From positions 1 through 64,000 of the forward strand of contig CAMYVD010000007.1 of the NCBI GenBank assembly GCA_947302205.1: a stretch of 64,000 bases of DNA, given 5' to 3'. The position numbers and the translations under genes are program-made. This document shows positions 29,495 to 39,330 of this stretch, piece after piece. Source of the stretch: an uncultured Bacteroidales bacterium (lineage in GTDB: Bacteria > Bacteroidota > Bacteroidia > Bacteroidales > F082). The notes beneath the pieces are model-generated. The model was not told the DNA's origin and searched no databases. It saw nothing but the letters and a program-made list of their open reading frames with translations. How positions within the stretch are numbered: the first letter of the stretch is position 1; each line of letters opens with the position of its first letter.

Positions 29495-30436
29495 ATGAAC
29501 GCATTAACCAGAACAGACTTTAATTTTCCCGGACAGACCGGCGTTTATCACGGTAAAGTCCGCGACTGTTATTTCATCAATAACGAATTCATGGTGATGG
29601 TCGCCACTGACCGCATCTCCGCCTTTGACGTGATTTTGCCGAAGGGCATCCCTTACAAAGGCCAGGTGCTGAACCAGATCGCCGCCATGTTCCTCGATGC
29701 CACCGCCGACATCGTTCCCAACTGGAAACTCGCCACACCCGACCCGATGGTCACCATCGGCAAACTGTGCAAGCCCTTCCCCATCGAGATGATCATCAGA
29801 GGTTATCTGACGGGCAGTTCATGGCGCACCTACAAGAGCGGACAACATGTGATTTGTGGCGTGCAGATCCCTGACGGCATGAAGGAACACCAGAAGTTTG
29901 CCAAGCCCATCATCACCCCGACCACCAAGGCCGAGGAAGGTCACGACGAGGACATCTCCCGCGAGGAAATCATCGCTAGAGGCCTTATCAGCGAGAGCGA
30001 CTACAAACAGATTGAGGACATCACCCGCAAGCTGTTCCAACGCGGCACCGAAATCGCCGCCAAGCAAGGCTTGATCTTAGTGGACACCAAATACGAATTC
30101 GGTAAGATTGGCGACCAAATCGTGCTGATGGACGAGATCCACACCCCCGACTCCTCACGTTACTTCATCGCCGACCAGTATGAAGAGCGTTTCGCCAAAG
30201 GCGAGCCTCAAGTCCAACTTTCGAAGGAATTTGTGCGCGAGTGGCTGATGGCCAATGGCTTCCAAGGCAAGGAAGGCCAGCAGGTTCCCGAAATGACGCC
30301 CGCCTACGTGGAAAGCGTTTCGGACCGTTACATCGAGCTTTACGAGAAGGTGACTGGCCATAAGTTTGAGAAAGCCCCAGAATCGGAAGATCTGGCTAAA
30401 CGAATTGAAAACAACATTAAAGCATATTTGAAATGA
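29495..30436 (+). CDS. purC: Phosphoribosylaminoimidazole-succinocarboxamide synthase
   Basis: [37 protein letters not shown] synthetase signatures. Confidence 0.96.
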   Translation: MNALTRTDFNFPGQTGVYHGKVRDCYFINNEFMVMVATDRISAFDVILPKGIPYKGQVLNQIAAMFLDATADIVPNWKLATPDPMVTIGKLCKPFPIEMIIRGYLTGSSWRTYKSGQHVICGVQIPDGMKEHQKFAKPIITPTTKAEEGHDEDISREEIIARGLISESDYKQIEDITRKLFQRGTEIAAKQGLILVDTKYEFGKIGDQIVLMDEIHTPDSSRYFIADQYEERFAKGEPQVQLSKEFVREWLMANGFQGKEGQQVPEMTPAYVESVSDRYIELYEKVTGHKFEKAPESEDLAKRIENNIKAYLK

Positions 30437-32580
30437 GAAGACTTTTGATAATTACGGCTCTATTGCTGTCTGTGATGATGGCGAAAGCCGACGAAGGCAT
30501 GTGGTTGCCTTACTCCTTGAACGGCCAAAACCTCGCCGAGATGCAAGCCATGGGCTGCAAACTCACCGCTGAGCAGATCTTCAGCTTCAACCAACCCAGC
30601 ATCAAGGACGCCATCGTGCAATTCGGCGGCGGCTGCACCGGTGAGATCATCTCCCCCGAAGGCTTGCTGCTCACCAACCACCACTGTGGCTTGAGCTATG
30701 TACAGAAACACTCTTCGGTGGAACATGACTACCTCACCGACGGCTTCTGGGCCAACGACAAGAGCCAAGAACTGCCCAATCCAGGTCTCTCCGTTTTGTT
30801 CCTGAACAAGGTGGAAGACGTGACCGAAGCTGTGCTGGCAGGCGTAACCGCCGAGACCACTGAAACCGAACGCGAGGAAATCATCGCCAAAAACAGCAGT
30901 GCCCTCGAAAAGGAACGCAAAGGCGACCGCAAGGTGCGTGTTGAAGTGGTGTCGTTCTACAGCGGCAACCAATACATCCTCTTTGAATACGACGAATACA
31001 CCGACGTCCGTTTGGTGTGCTGCCCACCATGGGGCATTGGCAAGTTCGGCGCCGACACCGACAACTGGACCTGGCCTCGCCATAAAGGCGATTTCAACAT
31101 CTTCCGCGTGTACACCGCCCCTGATGGCAGCCCCGCTGATTACAGCGCCGAAAACATCCCGATGAAATCAAAGTGGTATCTGCCCATTAACCTGGACGGC
31201 GTGAAGCCCGGCGACTATGCCATGATCCTTGGCTACCCCGGCTCCACCGACCGCTACTCCACCTCTTACACCGTGAAGAATGTCATCGAGGAAGAAGGTC
31301 CAGCCATCATCGACTGCCGCACCACCAAACTCGACAACTACCGTAAGCACATGGACGCCGACCAAGAGGTCTTCATCATGTACGCCTCCAAGCAAGCCAG
31401 CGTGTCGAACTACTGGAAATACTACATCGGTCAGGTGAAGCAACTCAAACGCAACCATGTGTATGAACGCCGCCAGGCTCAGGAAGAAGACTTCGCCAAC
31501 TGGGTCAGTGCCGACCCGAAACGCCTGGCCGAATATGGTGACATCTTCAAGGGCATCAAGGCCAAGTGGGACATCCTCGACGAAATCGAGAAATCGTTCG
31601 TCTACCACCGCGAAGCTGGCTGGAATGGCGGTGAGGCCATCGCTTTCAGCCGCAGGTTCATGCGCATCAATAAGATGTTCGAAGACAAGGTTGATAAAGC
31701 CGACATCAAGGAAAGTGTCAAAAAGATGCAACCCCAAGTAAACGCTTTCTTCAAGGACTATAGCATGCCTCTGGACCAAGATGTGACCGCTGCCCTGCTG
31801 GCTTTGTTCTACAAGAACATCCCTGCCGATCTGATGCCTTCGGAAGTGCTGCGCATCGGTAATGAAAACGAAGGCGACTTCACGGCTTGGACCGCCAAAG
31901 CCTTCAAGAAGTCCATCTTCACCGACAAAACCCGTTTGGAAGACTGGATGGAGAGACCCAAGAGCCTTGACAAAGACCCCATTTTCGCCCTGACGATGAA
32001 CATCATCGAATCCTATCAAGCTTTGTATGCACGCTATGAAGAAGCCCAGAACCTTGGCAACCAAGGCGAACGCCTCTACATGAAGGGCCTGATGGAGATG
32101 CAAAGCGACCGCAACTTCTATCCCGACGCCAACTTCACCATGCGTTTGACCTACGGCACTGTGGAGCCTTACAAAGCCGCCGATGCCGTCAATTACAACT
32201 ACTACACCACCATGGACGGTGTGATGGCCAAATACGTGCCTGGCAACTGGGAATTCGACATTCCTCAGGATGTCCGCGATCTGGTGGCTGCGAAGGACTA
32301 CGGCCGTTATGCCAATGAAAACGGCGAGCTGGTGGTCAACTTCATCACCACGAACGACATCACCGGAGGCAACTCAGGCAGCCCTGTCATCGACGGTGAA
32401 GGCAATCTGATTGGCCTGGCCTTCGACGGCAACTGGGAAGCCATGAGCGGCGACCTCAGCTTCGAGCAGAAGGTGCAGCGTACCATCTGCATGGACGCCC
32501 GCTATCTCCTCTGGTGCATTGAAAAGGTCGGTAAATGCGACAATATCATCAAGGAATTGGTGATTAAAACCAATGAGTAG
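30433..32580 (+). CDS. S46 family dipeptidyl-peptidase (DPP7/DPP11-like)
   Basis: [32 protein letters not shown] catalytic motifs. Confidence 0.95.
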   Translation: MRRLLIITALLLSVMMAKADEGMWLPYSLNGQNLAEMQAMGCKLTAEQIFSFNQPSIKDAIVQFGGGCTGEIISPEGLLLTNHHCGLSYVQKHSSVEHDYLTDGFWANDKSQELPNPGLSVLFLNKVEDVTEAVLAGVTAETTETEREEIIAKNSSALEKERKGDRKVRVEVVSFYSGNQYILFEYDEYTDVRLVCCPPWGIGKFGADTDNWTWPRHKGDFNIFRVYTAPDGSPADYSAENIPMKSKWYLPINLDGVKPGDYAMILGYPGSTDRYSTSYTVKNVIEEEGPAIIDCRTTKLDNYRKHMDADQEVFIMYASKQASVSNYWKYYIGQVKQLKRNHVYERRQAQEEDFANWVSADPKRLAEYGDIFKGIKAKWDILDEIEKSFVYHREAGWNGGEAIAFSRRFMRINKMFEDKVDKADIKESVKKMQPQVNAFFKDYSMPLDQDVTAALLALFYKNIPADLMPSEVLRIGNENEGDFTAWTAKAFKKSIFTDKTRLEDWMERPKSLDKDPIFALTMNIIESYQALYARYEEAQNLGNQGERLYMKGLMEMQSDRNFYPDANFTMRLTYGTVEPYKAADAVNYNYYTTMDGVMAKYVPGNWEFDIPQDVRDLVAAKDYGRYANENGELVVNFITTNDITGGNSGSPVIDGEGNLIGLAFDGNWEAMSGDLSFEQKVQRTICMDARYLLWCIEKVGKCDNIIKELVIKTNE

Positions 32581-33583
32581 AGGATTCATCAAAGAAGGCG
32601 ATCAGGAAGAGATTCCGATGGTGCCACCGAGGGCTTACCTGCCGGAGGGCACGCCTAATTATGTCACCAAAGAAGGCCTTGCGGCACTCAACGAAGAGCT
32701 GAAAAGCCTTGAGGCAGAACATGCCAAGGCCGGTGAGAACTACATTATGAGCAACTTCATCGAGGCAAAGATGAAGTTGCTCATTAGCCGTATTAATAGC
32801 GCTGTTGAAATCGACCCTTCCAAAGTCAGCAAAGATACGGTGAGCTTCGGAGCATGGGTGCGTTACAACGGACACGTGGTGAGGATTGTGGGCGTAGATG
32901 AGGCCGATGTAAAGAAAGGCCTTGTTGCGTTTACCTCTCCCATTGCCAAGGCTTTGATGGGCAAGAAGAAGGGGGATGTCATCGCACTGAAGGGCGCAGA
33001 ACGGATGGTTGTGGAGGAAGTGTCGTATGAGCCGCTGGCACTCACGCAGATGGAGAGTGACAAGCCTTTGGAAACCGCTGTAACAACAGAAAAACGAACC
33101 CCAAAAAGTAACATTGAGGAACTCGTACCGACCCAACAAATCATTCTGGAGGATGATATTGATTTGACGGCCAAGACCGATGGACCACATACATTTGAGC
33201 CCGATGAGAACCCCATGGAATTCCTGCCCATTGTCAACGAGCGTGGCATCATCGTGGGTCGGGCATTATACGTCGAGTTGCACAACGGAAACAAGATGCT
33301 GCATCCTGTCATACACCTTCATGTCCTTAATGGCAAGGGCGAGACCACAAGGCGTTATTGGTGGCATGTGGCGTTTGGCGACACGCCAGAGAAAACACTC
33401 AAGCGAAAGATGGAAGCATCGTTGGGATTGTCAGGGGTAAAACCGAAGTTGAAGCGACAATACATCAGAGAGGCCAAGGCCGAAAAGGAGTTGGTCTACG
33501 TTTTCACCATGGTTTCCGAAGAGGATTTGCCTTCAACGCCCGAAGGGAAGGATTATATCGAGTTCTTTGCAGAGGATGATTAA
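32573..33583 (+). CDS. Fusion protein: GreA/GreB-like domain plus degenerate Nudix-like domain
   Basis: VRIVGVDEADVKKGLVAFTSPIAKALMGKKKGDVIALKG (GreA/B C-domain); FLPIVNERGIIVGRALYVELHNGNKMLHPVIHLHVLNGKGE...GDTPEKTLKRKMEASLGL (Nudix-like with altered box). Confidence 0.75.
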   Translation: MSRGFIKEGDQEEIPMVPPRAYLPEGTPNYVTKEGLAALNEELKSLEAEHAKAGENYIMSNFIEAKMKLLISRINSAVEIDPSKVSKDTVSFGAWVRYNGHVVRIVGVDEADVKKGLVAFTSPIAKALMGKKKGDVIALKGAERMVVEEVSYEPLALTQMESDKPLETAVTTEKRTPKSNIEELVPTQQIILEDDIDLTAKTDGPHTFEPDENPMEFLPIVNERGIIVGRALYVELHNGNKMLHPVIHLHVLNGKGETTRRYWWHVAFGDTPEKTLKRKMEASLGLSGVKPKLKRQYIREAKAEKELVYVFTMVSEEDLPSTPEGKDYIEFFAEDD

Positions 33584-34527
33584 AGATTTCCCAATACTAT
33601 TTTTGGAAATCTTTGTGCTAATTCCGAAAACTTCTGATCCCGTTGCTGCTCAAACTTTCGGTAGGCATCGCTATCGGGGAAAAGCGGCTTGTGGTGAAGC
33701 ATTTGCTTGAGCTCGGCAACCGCTTGCATGGCGGGTTTTTCAGAAGGATTAATGGCAAAATCAATGAACTTATCCCAAATGTAACGAACCGCTTGATCCG
33801 TGGGATGCACCATGTCTTCTTTGTAAAAACGGTAGTCACGAAGCTCGTCAAGAAGGATCTCGTAAGCGGGAAAATAATGGGCGTTTTCATACCATGAACA
33901 AACCTCATCCACAGCCAAAAGCAAGGCCGCTTTGCTGAGTTGATTTCCGTGAAGGCCGTCCTTGAGATGACGAAGAGGCGACACGGTGAAAACGAACTGT
34001 TTGTCAGGATTTTGGCTGACCATCTCGGTAAGATACCGAGTGGAATGCTCCATAGGCAAAAAATCGCGCTCGAATTGTTGCGCAGGCAGTTTATTACAAT
34101 TACTGACCACCCGTCCATTTACCTTGTATCGAAAAACCCACGAAGTGCCCAAACTAATGACGATCCATTTAGACTTCAAGAAATGTGCATGAGCCTCAGC
34201 AAGACTTTGATTGACCTGCTCCAAAAGTGCCGACTCTGAGCAGTTCCAAAAGGCCGTATTATGGCTGAAGGTACAGTATTGCCCCTCGCCTACTGCTATC
34301 ACATCATCATGCATGAATGGCTTTCCGTCCTTTAAACGCTGAAACGATTGCATGACACTGATGGGATTGTACAGCTCGCCAAAAGGATTGATAAGCGCAT
34401 CGAAACCCAAGCCACGACAGATTCCACCCACTTCATCGGCGAAGCAGGAACCAAGAAAGAGCAGGCCATCACCATAGGCAATGGTCTGCTCCAAGGGTTG
34501 AATCTTTATTTCGGTCTGAAAATTCAT
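33580..34527 (-). CDS. GSCFA domain-containing protein
   Basis: LLFLGSCFADEVG; GSCFA family pattern. Confidence 0.9.
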   Translation of the reverse strand: MNFQTEIKIQPLEQTIAYGDGLLFLGSCFADEVGGICRGLGFDALINPFGELYNPISVMQSFQRLKDGKPFMHDDVIAVGEGQYCTFSHNTAFWNCSESALLEQVNQSLAEAHAHFLKSKWIVISLGTSWVFRYKVNGRVVSNCNKLPAQQFERDFLPMEHSTRYLTEMVSQNPDKQFVFTVSPLRHLKDGLHGNQLSKAALLLAVDEVCSWYENAHYFPAYEILLDELRDYRFYKEDMVHPTDQAVRYIWDKFIDFAINPSEKPAMQAVAELKQMLHHKPLFPDSDAYRKFEQQRDQKFSELAQRFPKIVLGNL

Positions 34528-35465
34528 TTGTGTTCAGCCAAGTATCGCTCCACCTCGATGCCCGCCATGGCACCCGTTCCGGCAGCCACGATGGCCTGAC
34601 GGTAAATGCGATCCTGGCAATCGCCACAAGCAAAGATACCAGGAACATTGGTAGCCGTCGATTTCGGTTTGGTGAGGATATAGCCTTCTTCGTCCATCTC
34701 AAGGACACCCTTGAACGGCGCTGTGTTTGGCGTATGGCCAATGGCCTCGAAGAAGCCGTCCACATAGATGGTCCGCTCCTCTTTGGTGTCACTGTGATAG
34801 AGCACCGCCCCTTTCAATTTCTTCATGAAACCCTGCTGCTCACCAAAAAGTTCCTTGGTTTGGTGTTTCCACAAAACCTCAATATTGGGCGTATTCAGCA
34901 CACGATGTTGCATGGCCTTGGAGGCACGAAGCACATCACGGCGAACAATCAGATAGACCTTGTTGCAAAGCTTGGCCAGATAGGTGGCGTCCTCGCAAGC
35001 CGTGTCACCACCACCGACTACTGCAACATCCTTGCCTTTATAGAAGAAGCCGTCGCAAGTAGCGCAAGCCGACACACCGCCACCCTTGAACTCCTCTTCG
35101 GAAGGGATGCCAAGATAGCGTGCAGCGGCGCCTGTAGAGACGATAATGCTGTCAGCCAACAGCTCACCATCATATTCAGTAGTCACCTTGAAAGGCCGTT
35201 GCGAGACATCGATAGCGGTGACTTCACCTTCGCGGATCTCTGCGCCGAAGCGTAATGCCTGTTGACGGATCTCCTCCATCATATCGGGTCCGTTGATTCC
35301 CTTGGGGTAGCCAGGAAAGTTTTCAATTTCAGTGGTTTGTGTAAGTTGACCGCCCGGTTGCATTCCTTCGTACACAACCGTCTTGATGTCAGCGCGGCAA
35401 GTATAAATGGCTGCGGTATAGCCTGCAGGACCGGAGCCAATGATGAGACATTCAACTCTTTCCAT
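34524..35465 (-). CDS. trxB: Thioredoxin-disulfide reductase
   Basis: IIGSGPAGYTAAIYTCRA, CATCDGFFY redox motif, GIFACGDCQDR. Confidence 0.96.
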   Translation of the reverse strand: MERVECLIIGSGPAGYTAAIYTCRADIKTVVYEGMQPGGQLTQTTEIENFPGYPKGINGPDMMEEIRQQALRFGAEIREGEVTAIDVSQRPFKVTTEYDGELLADSIIVSTGAAARYLGIPSEEEFKGGGVSACATCDGFFYKGKDVAVVGGGDTACEDATYLAKLCNKVYLIVRRDVLRASKAMQHRVLNTPNIEVLWKHQTKELFGEQQGFMKKLKGAVLYHSDTKEERTIYVDGFFEAIGHTPNTAPFKGVLEMDEEGYILTKPKSTATNVPGIFACGDCQDRIYRQAIVAAGTGAMAGIEVERYLAEHK

Positions 35466-35503
35466 AGTTTACAGTTGTTAGTTGTTCAGTTGTTCAGTTA
35501 GAT

Positions 35504-37246
35504 TTATTTCGGGCAAAGATAAAAATTTTCGGCCAAAGTGATTGTCAATTCAAAAAACATTCCTATTTTTGCAGCCGCAAATGCAATCGGGGTGTGGTGC
35601 AGTTGGCTAGCATTCTTGCATGGGGTGCAAGCGGTCGCCCGTTCGAGTCGGGCCACTCCGACATAAAGGGACAACAGACTATCTGCTGCCCCTTTATTGT
35701 TTTTATAAGTATCTGAAAATCTGCGGAATATCTCAAAAACTGCGTTCTGATTTTCTGTTCGATAACCATCTATTTTCTTGTCAAATAATACCCCGTCAGG
35801 GAACACCAATTTTTGCAAACTTTGCTTTAAGTGATAATCTCCTTCATTCCATAAAGTTCCTAATTTACAGCAAATTGCAATTACCGCATCAATGTATTTT
35901 GACCTGTTCGATAAATTTTCCTCGATGCTCGCCAATTGTGACAGAATTTCGGACTGCTCCTCCTTCAGTTTCGATATGGTGACATCATATACCTCCTGCC
36001 CTATCTCACCAACTCCAAACCTGTATTGAACACTCGTAATTTTGTTCTCCAATTCCGTTTTCCTTTTGTGAAGCAACCCCGTTGTTTCGGTTCTATCCTT
36101 TTGGCATTCATCAAACAAACTCGTAAGCACCCGTTTCAAAACCGGCTTTAACGCTACTGGCAATTCGTAACTCTCCAATAAACCAATATACTTATTGTGC
36201 ATCCTTTCAACGGATTGATTGTGTTTACATCCGATTTTATTACATTTATAGTAATCCTTGCCTCTTGCCTTGACCGAGTACCCCGTAAGATAACCGCCGC
36301 AATCGGCACATCTGACATAACGTTTCAATGGGAAATTCTCTGTGACCTCCCTATGTTCATAGCCGGCATTTGACAAATTGTTGATACGTTTGAACGTTTC
36401 CACATCCACAATGGGTTCGTGGTTGCCTTTGACCAATTCGCCTTCCTCCAACAGATTATGCCGGATATAACCGCAATAGATTGGATTCATAAAGATATAC
36501 GACAATTTCTTTCTATCAACATCCAACCCCAACGCTTTTAGTCGGTCACATATTTCCGGATTGCTCAACCCCTCGTTGGCTTTCCACTGAAATGCTTTAC
36601 GCAACAACTCACCCTTCCAATTCACTTTCAGATAATGGTGCTTATCTTCTTTGTAATGGTCGTAGCCAAACGGGGCTGCATTAAACCATTCACCACGGCG
36701 CAAACACTCTACCATTCCACCGACACACTTATCCTTGCGGATAGTGTTATCAAACTTGGAAAAAAGAAACATTACATCTTCCATAAAGTCACCCGATGCG
36801 GAATCTGGGTCTAATGGCTGCGTGGCACTAACCAAATAGATGCCCTTCGATTTCAGCCAAGCTTTCTTAACAGATGCCTCCGACCCTGCACGGCTAAATC
36901 GGTCATAGGAATATACCAATATCACATTGATTTCCTTATCTCTCGTGACCTCCGCAACCATTTTATTGAAGAGTTCACCCATTTTCTTTGCACTCTCGTG
37001 TGTGCCACCAAAACACTTTTTAATCCTAATGCCGTGATGCTCCGCAAATTCTCTACACACTTTTTCCTGCGTTTCCAAACTGCAATTGTTCTGTTCCTGC
37101 TTTTCGCTTGAAACTCTGGTCCACAATGCCGCCACCTTGTTTTCTAACTTGGCGTAATCAACCTTCTTTGCGGCTGCTCTCTTTTTCTTTCGTTTCCAAC
37201 TCATACGTTTTGTTTTATTCACTTTGTTTATTATTGGGGCCGGCAA
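35504..37246 (-). CDS. Large serine recombinase/integrase (start at 37246 or 37204); C-terminus reads through the tRNA antisense
   Basis: Resolvase N-domain (AALWTRVSSEKQ...YSYDRFSR), recombinase domain, zinc-ribbon CADCGGYLTGYSVKARGKDYYKCNKIGC, coiled coil; tail VARLERATACTPCKNASQLHHTP is antisense tRNA. Confidence 0.92.
   Translation of the reverse strand: MPAPIINKVNKTKRMSWKRKKKRAAAKKVDYAKLENKVAALWTRVSSEKQEQNNCSLETQEKVCREFAEHHGIRIKKCFGGTHESAKKMGELFNKMVAEVTRDKEINVILVYSYDRFSRAGSEASVKKAWLKSKGIYLVSATQPLDPDSASGDFMEDVMFLFSKFDNTIRKDKCVGGMVECLRRGEWFNAAPFGYDHYKEDKHHYLKVNWKGELLRKAFQWKANEGLSNPEICDRLKALGLDVDRKKLSYIFMNPIYCGYIRHNLLEEGELVKGNHEPIVDVETFKRINNLSNAGYEHREVTENFPLKRYVRCADCGGYLTGYSVKARGKDYYKCNKIGCKHNQSVERMHNKYIGLLESYELPVALKPVLKRVLTSLFDECQKDRTETTGLLHKRKTELENKITSVQYRFGVGEIGQEVYDVTISKLKEEQSEILSQLASIEENLSNRSKYIDAVIAICCKLGTLWNEGDYHLKQSLQKLVFPDGVLFDKKIDGYRTENQNAVFEIFRRFSDTYKNNKGAADSLLSLYVGVARLERATACTPCKNASQLHHTPIAFAAAKIGMFFELTITLAENFYLCPK
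35588..35661 (+). tRNA. tRNA-Pro (anticodon GGG), CCA not encoded
   Basis: Cloverleaf by eye: acceptor CGGGGTG/CACTCCG, D-stem GTGC/GCAT, anticodon stem CTTGC-ATGGGGT-GCAAG, T-arm GCCCG-TTCGAGT-CGGGC, discriminator A. Confidence 0.92.
35663..35703 (+). terminator. Rho-independent-like terminator after tRNA-Pro
   Basis: ATAAAGGG (35663-35670)...CCCTTTAT (35690-35697) with inner CAGA/TCTG, then ttgttttt. Confidence 0.6.
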
Positions 37247-37592
37247 TAATTAAGTCCACCCCTTTTGCTTTCAGTAACGCCTTCAACTCTGATACTTCCG
37301 GCTTTTTTCTGCTCAACCTGTCTTCCGAAAAAACAAGAATCACATTGATTTCTTGGTCTTGTGTGACCTCTGAAACCATATTGTTCAATAGTTCACCTTG
37401 CTGTCCCGTTGATACACCCATACAGCCATAGGTTTTCTTTATTGAAATTCCGTTATGCTCCGCAAATTCGTTACATACTTTTTCTTGATAGTCTAAACCT
37501 TGTGGGTTTGACCCTCTTAACCACAATGCTGCCATTTTGCGACTGGACACCGCATTGTCATTGCTTTCGTTTTTGTAAAATTCACTAATCAT
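37215..37592 (-). CDS. Stand-alone serine-recombinase catalytic-domain paralog (125 aa)
   Basis: AALWLRGSNPQ...INVILVFSEDRLSRKKPEVSELKALLKAKGVDLIIAG; ends before recombinase/zinc-ribbon domains. Confidence 0.8.
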   Translation of the reverse strand: MISEFYKNESNDNAVSSRKMAALWLRGSNPQGLDYQEKVCNEFAEHNGISIKKTYGCMGVSTGQQGELLNNMVSEVTQDQEINVILVFSEDRLSRKKPEVSELKALLKAKGVDLIIAGPNNKQSE

Positions 37593-37728
37593 TTGTTGTT
37601 AAATTATTGATTTTATTATTAATAATGATTTCTCCTAATTGGTGGAAGTAATCTAATACCACCTTTTGTTCGCTTTCGTTAAGTCCTAATTTTCTAAAAT
37701 CTTCGTCATAATCTTGATAATTAAGCAT
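37585..37728 (-). CDS. Small ORF (47 aa) upstream of and overlapping the truncated recombinase
   Basis: Read by eye: MLNYQDYDEDFRKLGLNESEQKVVLDYFHQLGEIIINNKINNLTTND*; 8-nt overlap with the next start. Confidence 0.5.
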   Translation of the reverse strand: MLNYQDYDEDFRKLGLNESEQKVVLDYFHQLGEIIINNKINNLTTND

Positions 37729-37791
37729 TCATAATTTCGTGATACCCTTTATTTTAATTGGATTATACAAAAACTTTCGATAAAAACCAAA

Positions 37792-37989
37792 TTAAACAAT
37801 CCTACCTGTACTTGTAAAGTCCGTGCCGCTCATAGAAGGCACGCCGGCCCAATAGTTCTTCATTCCGTTGGAAATATTCTGTTTATGTACGCTGGTCTTC
37901 TTTCTGCCTCTCATCTTCGCACTGATTTTCTTTCTCACTTCTACAGGGCATTCCCTGTATTGTCTTTTGTAGTTCTTTTCCATAGTCAT
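37792..37989 (-). CDS. Small basic protein, NUMOD3-like motif
   Basis: VRKKISAKMRGRKKTSVHKQNISNGMKNYW resembles NUMOD3-type DNA-binding repeats. Confidence 0.5.
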   Translation of the reverse strand: MTMEKNYKRQYRECPVEVRKKISAKMRGRKKTSVHKQNISNGMKNYWAGVPSMSGTDFTSTGRIV

Positions 37990-38294
37990 TTCATTTTTAC
38001 AGATTATAATTGTTAGAATTATTTGAATTATACTTTTTGGTAAAGTTCATTACCAATAAATAAGTAGTATGGAAAGGACAGAAAGTCAATAAAAATCCAT
38101 TAAAAAAGTGGAAAAAATATTCATGTCCGATTGTTATACCCCTATTCTGCTTACCACCCACCCATAATAATACGAGGCGGATAACACATGATATAAAGCA
38201 AAAACTAATCATAATTTATTGATAATTAAGTTATTGTATTTTTTGAATCTCAACGGAAACCATTAAAAATCAAAAACCAAGATTCATGTATAAA

Positions 38295-38918
38295 TTACGA
38301 TACCATTTCCTTCAGTTTTCGGAGGGTATTTATTGATGTTCCCGTGATTTTCTGCACGTTACGCAACGAAATACCCTTCTTCAAAAGCCGGATTTGCTCC
38401 GCATACTCTTCTTTCATCTGCTCATCGCTTTTCTTGTATCCGGCTTTCCTGCCGACCTTGCCGCCGGTACTTCTATAATGGTTGTAGCCGCTTTCCATCC
38501 GGCTGCGGATAAGACCACGTTCCATTTGGTTGAATTGTCCTATGATACCCAACACAAGTTGAGCAATGGGGTTCACGCTGCCGTCCCGTTGCAGTGTTTC
38601 AAGTCCATTCTGATGAATGTAAAGCGAAATCTTATGTTCGGTCAGATAGTCAATGATGTTCAAGAAATCCGCTGCACGGCGGCTGATACGACTGCACTCG
38701 TAAACCAAAACTCGCTTCACATCGTTACTGGTAACATAGTTCAACATTTCGGACATGGCGTTGCGCTCATCCACTTTCTTTGCTCCGCTGATTGTCTCGG
38801 TAAACTCTGCGACAATCTGATAATCATTACGTTGAGCATAAGCCCGTAATTCTTCGACCTGTCTTTCATAGTCTTGACCCTGTGTTGAAACTCTTGCGTA
38901 AATGACTGCGTTTTCCAT
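38295..38918 (-). CDS. Small serine recombinase (resolvase/DNA-invertase type)
   Basis: VIYARVSTQGQDYERQVEELRAYA, YECSRISRRAADFLNII, C-terminal HTH LLKKGISLRNVQKITGTSINTLRKLK. Confidence 0.93.
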   Translation of the reverse strand: MENAVIYARVSTQGQDYERQVEELRAYAQRNDYQIVAEFTETISGAKKVDERNAMSEMLNYVTSNDVKRVLVYECSRISRRAADFLNIIDYLTEHKISLYIHQNGLETLQRDGSVNPIAQLVLGIIGQFNQMERGLIRSRMESGYNHYRSTGGKVGRKAGYKKSDEQMKEEYAEQIRLLKKGISLRNVQKITGTSINTLRKLKEMVS

Positions 38919-38957
38919 AGTGTGTATGTGTTTGATTGATTACGCTGGCTAAATTAC

Positions 38958-39016
38958 AAATTATTATTTGATACACCAAATAATTTTGAAAGATTTTTTG
39001 ATACAAATAATAATTT
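38958..39016. repeat. Inverted repeat / TTGATACA motifs between the small recombinase and the 39058 ORF
   Basis: AAATTATTATTTG (38958-38970) inverted vs CAAATAATAATTT (39004-39016); TTGATACA at 38968 and 38998. Confidence 0.6.
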
Positions 39017-39033
39017 TTTGAGGTAGAATCACA

Positions 39034-39041
39034 TATCTTTG
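39034..39041 (+). promoter_or_regulatory. Putative -7 promoter element (TATCTTTG)
   Basis: TAnnTTTG 17 bp upstream of ATG at 39058. Confidence 0.55.
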
Positions 39042-39057
39042 CGCCAAATTGAATGTC

Positions 39058-39327
39058 ATGGCACGAAATGTAATCTATCTCGAATGGGAAGGCGGCTTTG
39101 AATTTTATGGCTCTCCGGCATCCATGTATTCAAAACATACGGATGAAGAACTGGGCATCAACATTCATTCGTTGAATAATGTTTTCTGTCAGTTACGGAA
39201 AGAAGGTAAACCCTTGCATTATGTAACGAAAACAGGTTTCACCATTAGAAAAGGTGAAATCATGTTGAAAGAAACAGAAGGGAAAGCCAAGAATTATCTT
39301 GGAAATAAAGAATCGCTTATACTATAG
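39058..39327 (+). CDS. Hypothetical protein (89 aa) in mobile element
   Basis: MARNVIYLEWEGGFEFYGSPASMYSKHTDEELGINIHSLNN...; own promoter; start set at 39058. Confidence 0.6.
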   Translation: MARNVIYLEWEGGFEFYGSPASMYSKHTDEELGINIHSLNNVFCQLRKEGKPLHYVTKTGFTIRKGEIMLKETEGKAKNYLGNKESLIL

Positions 39328-39330
39328 TTG

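Noticed and set aside
31168-32103. 311-aa minus-strand ORF
   Set aside because: Antisense to the S46 peptidase gene; no domain signature.
35563-35769. 68-aa minus-strand ORF (EWPDSNGRPLAPHARMLANCTTP)
   Set aside because: Classic antisense-tRNA translation artifact over tRNA-Pro.
37997-38212. 71-aa minus-strand ORF in AT-rich noncoding DNA of the island
   Set aside because: No start context, low-complexity ending, no recognizable domain; more likely noncoding regulatory or origin DNA.
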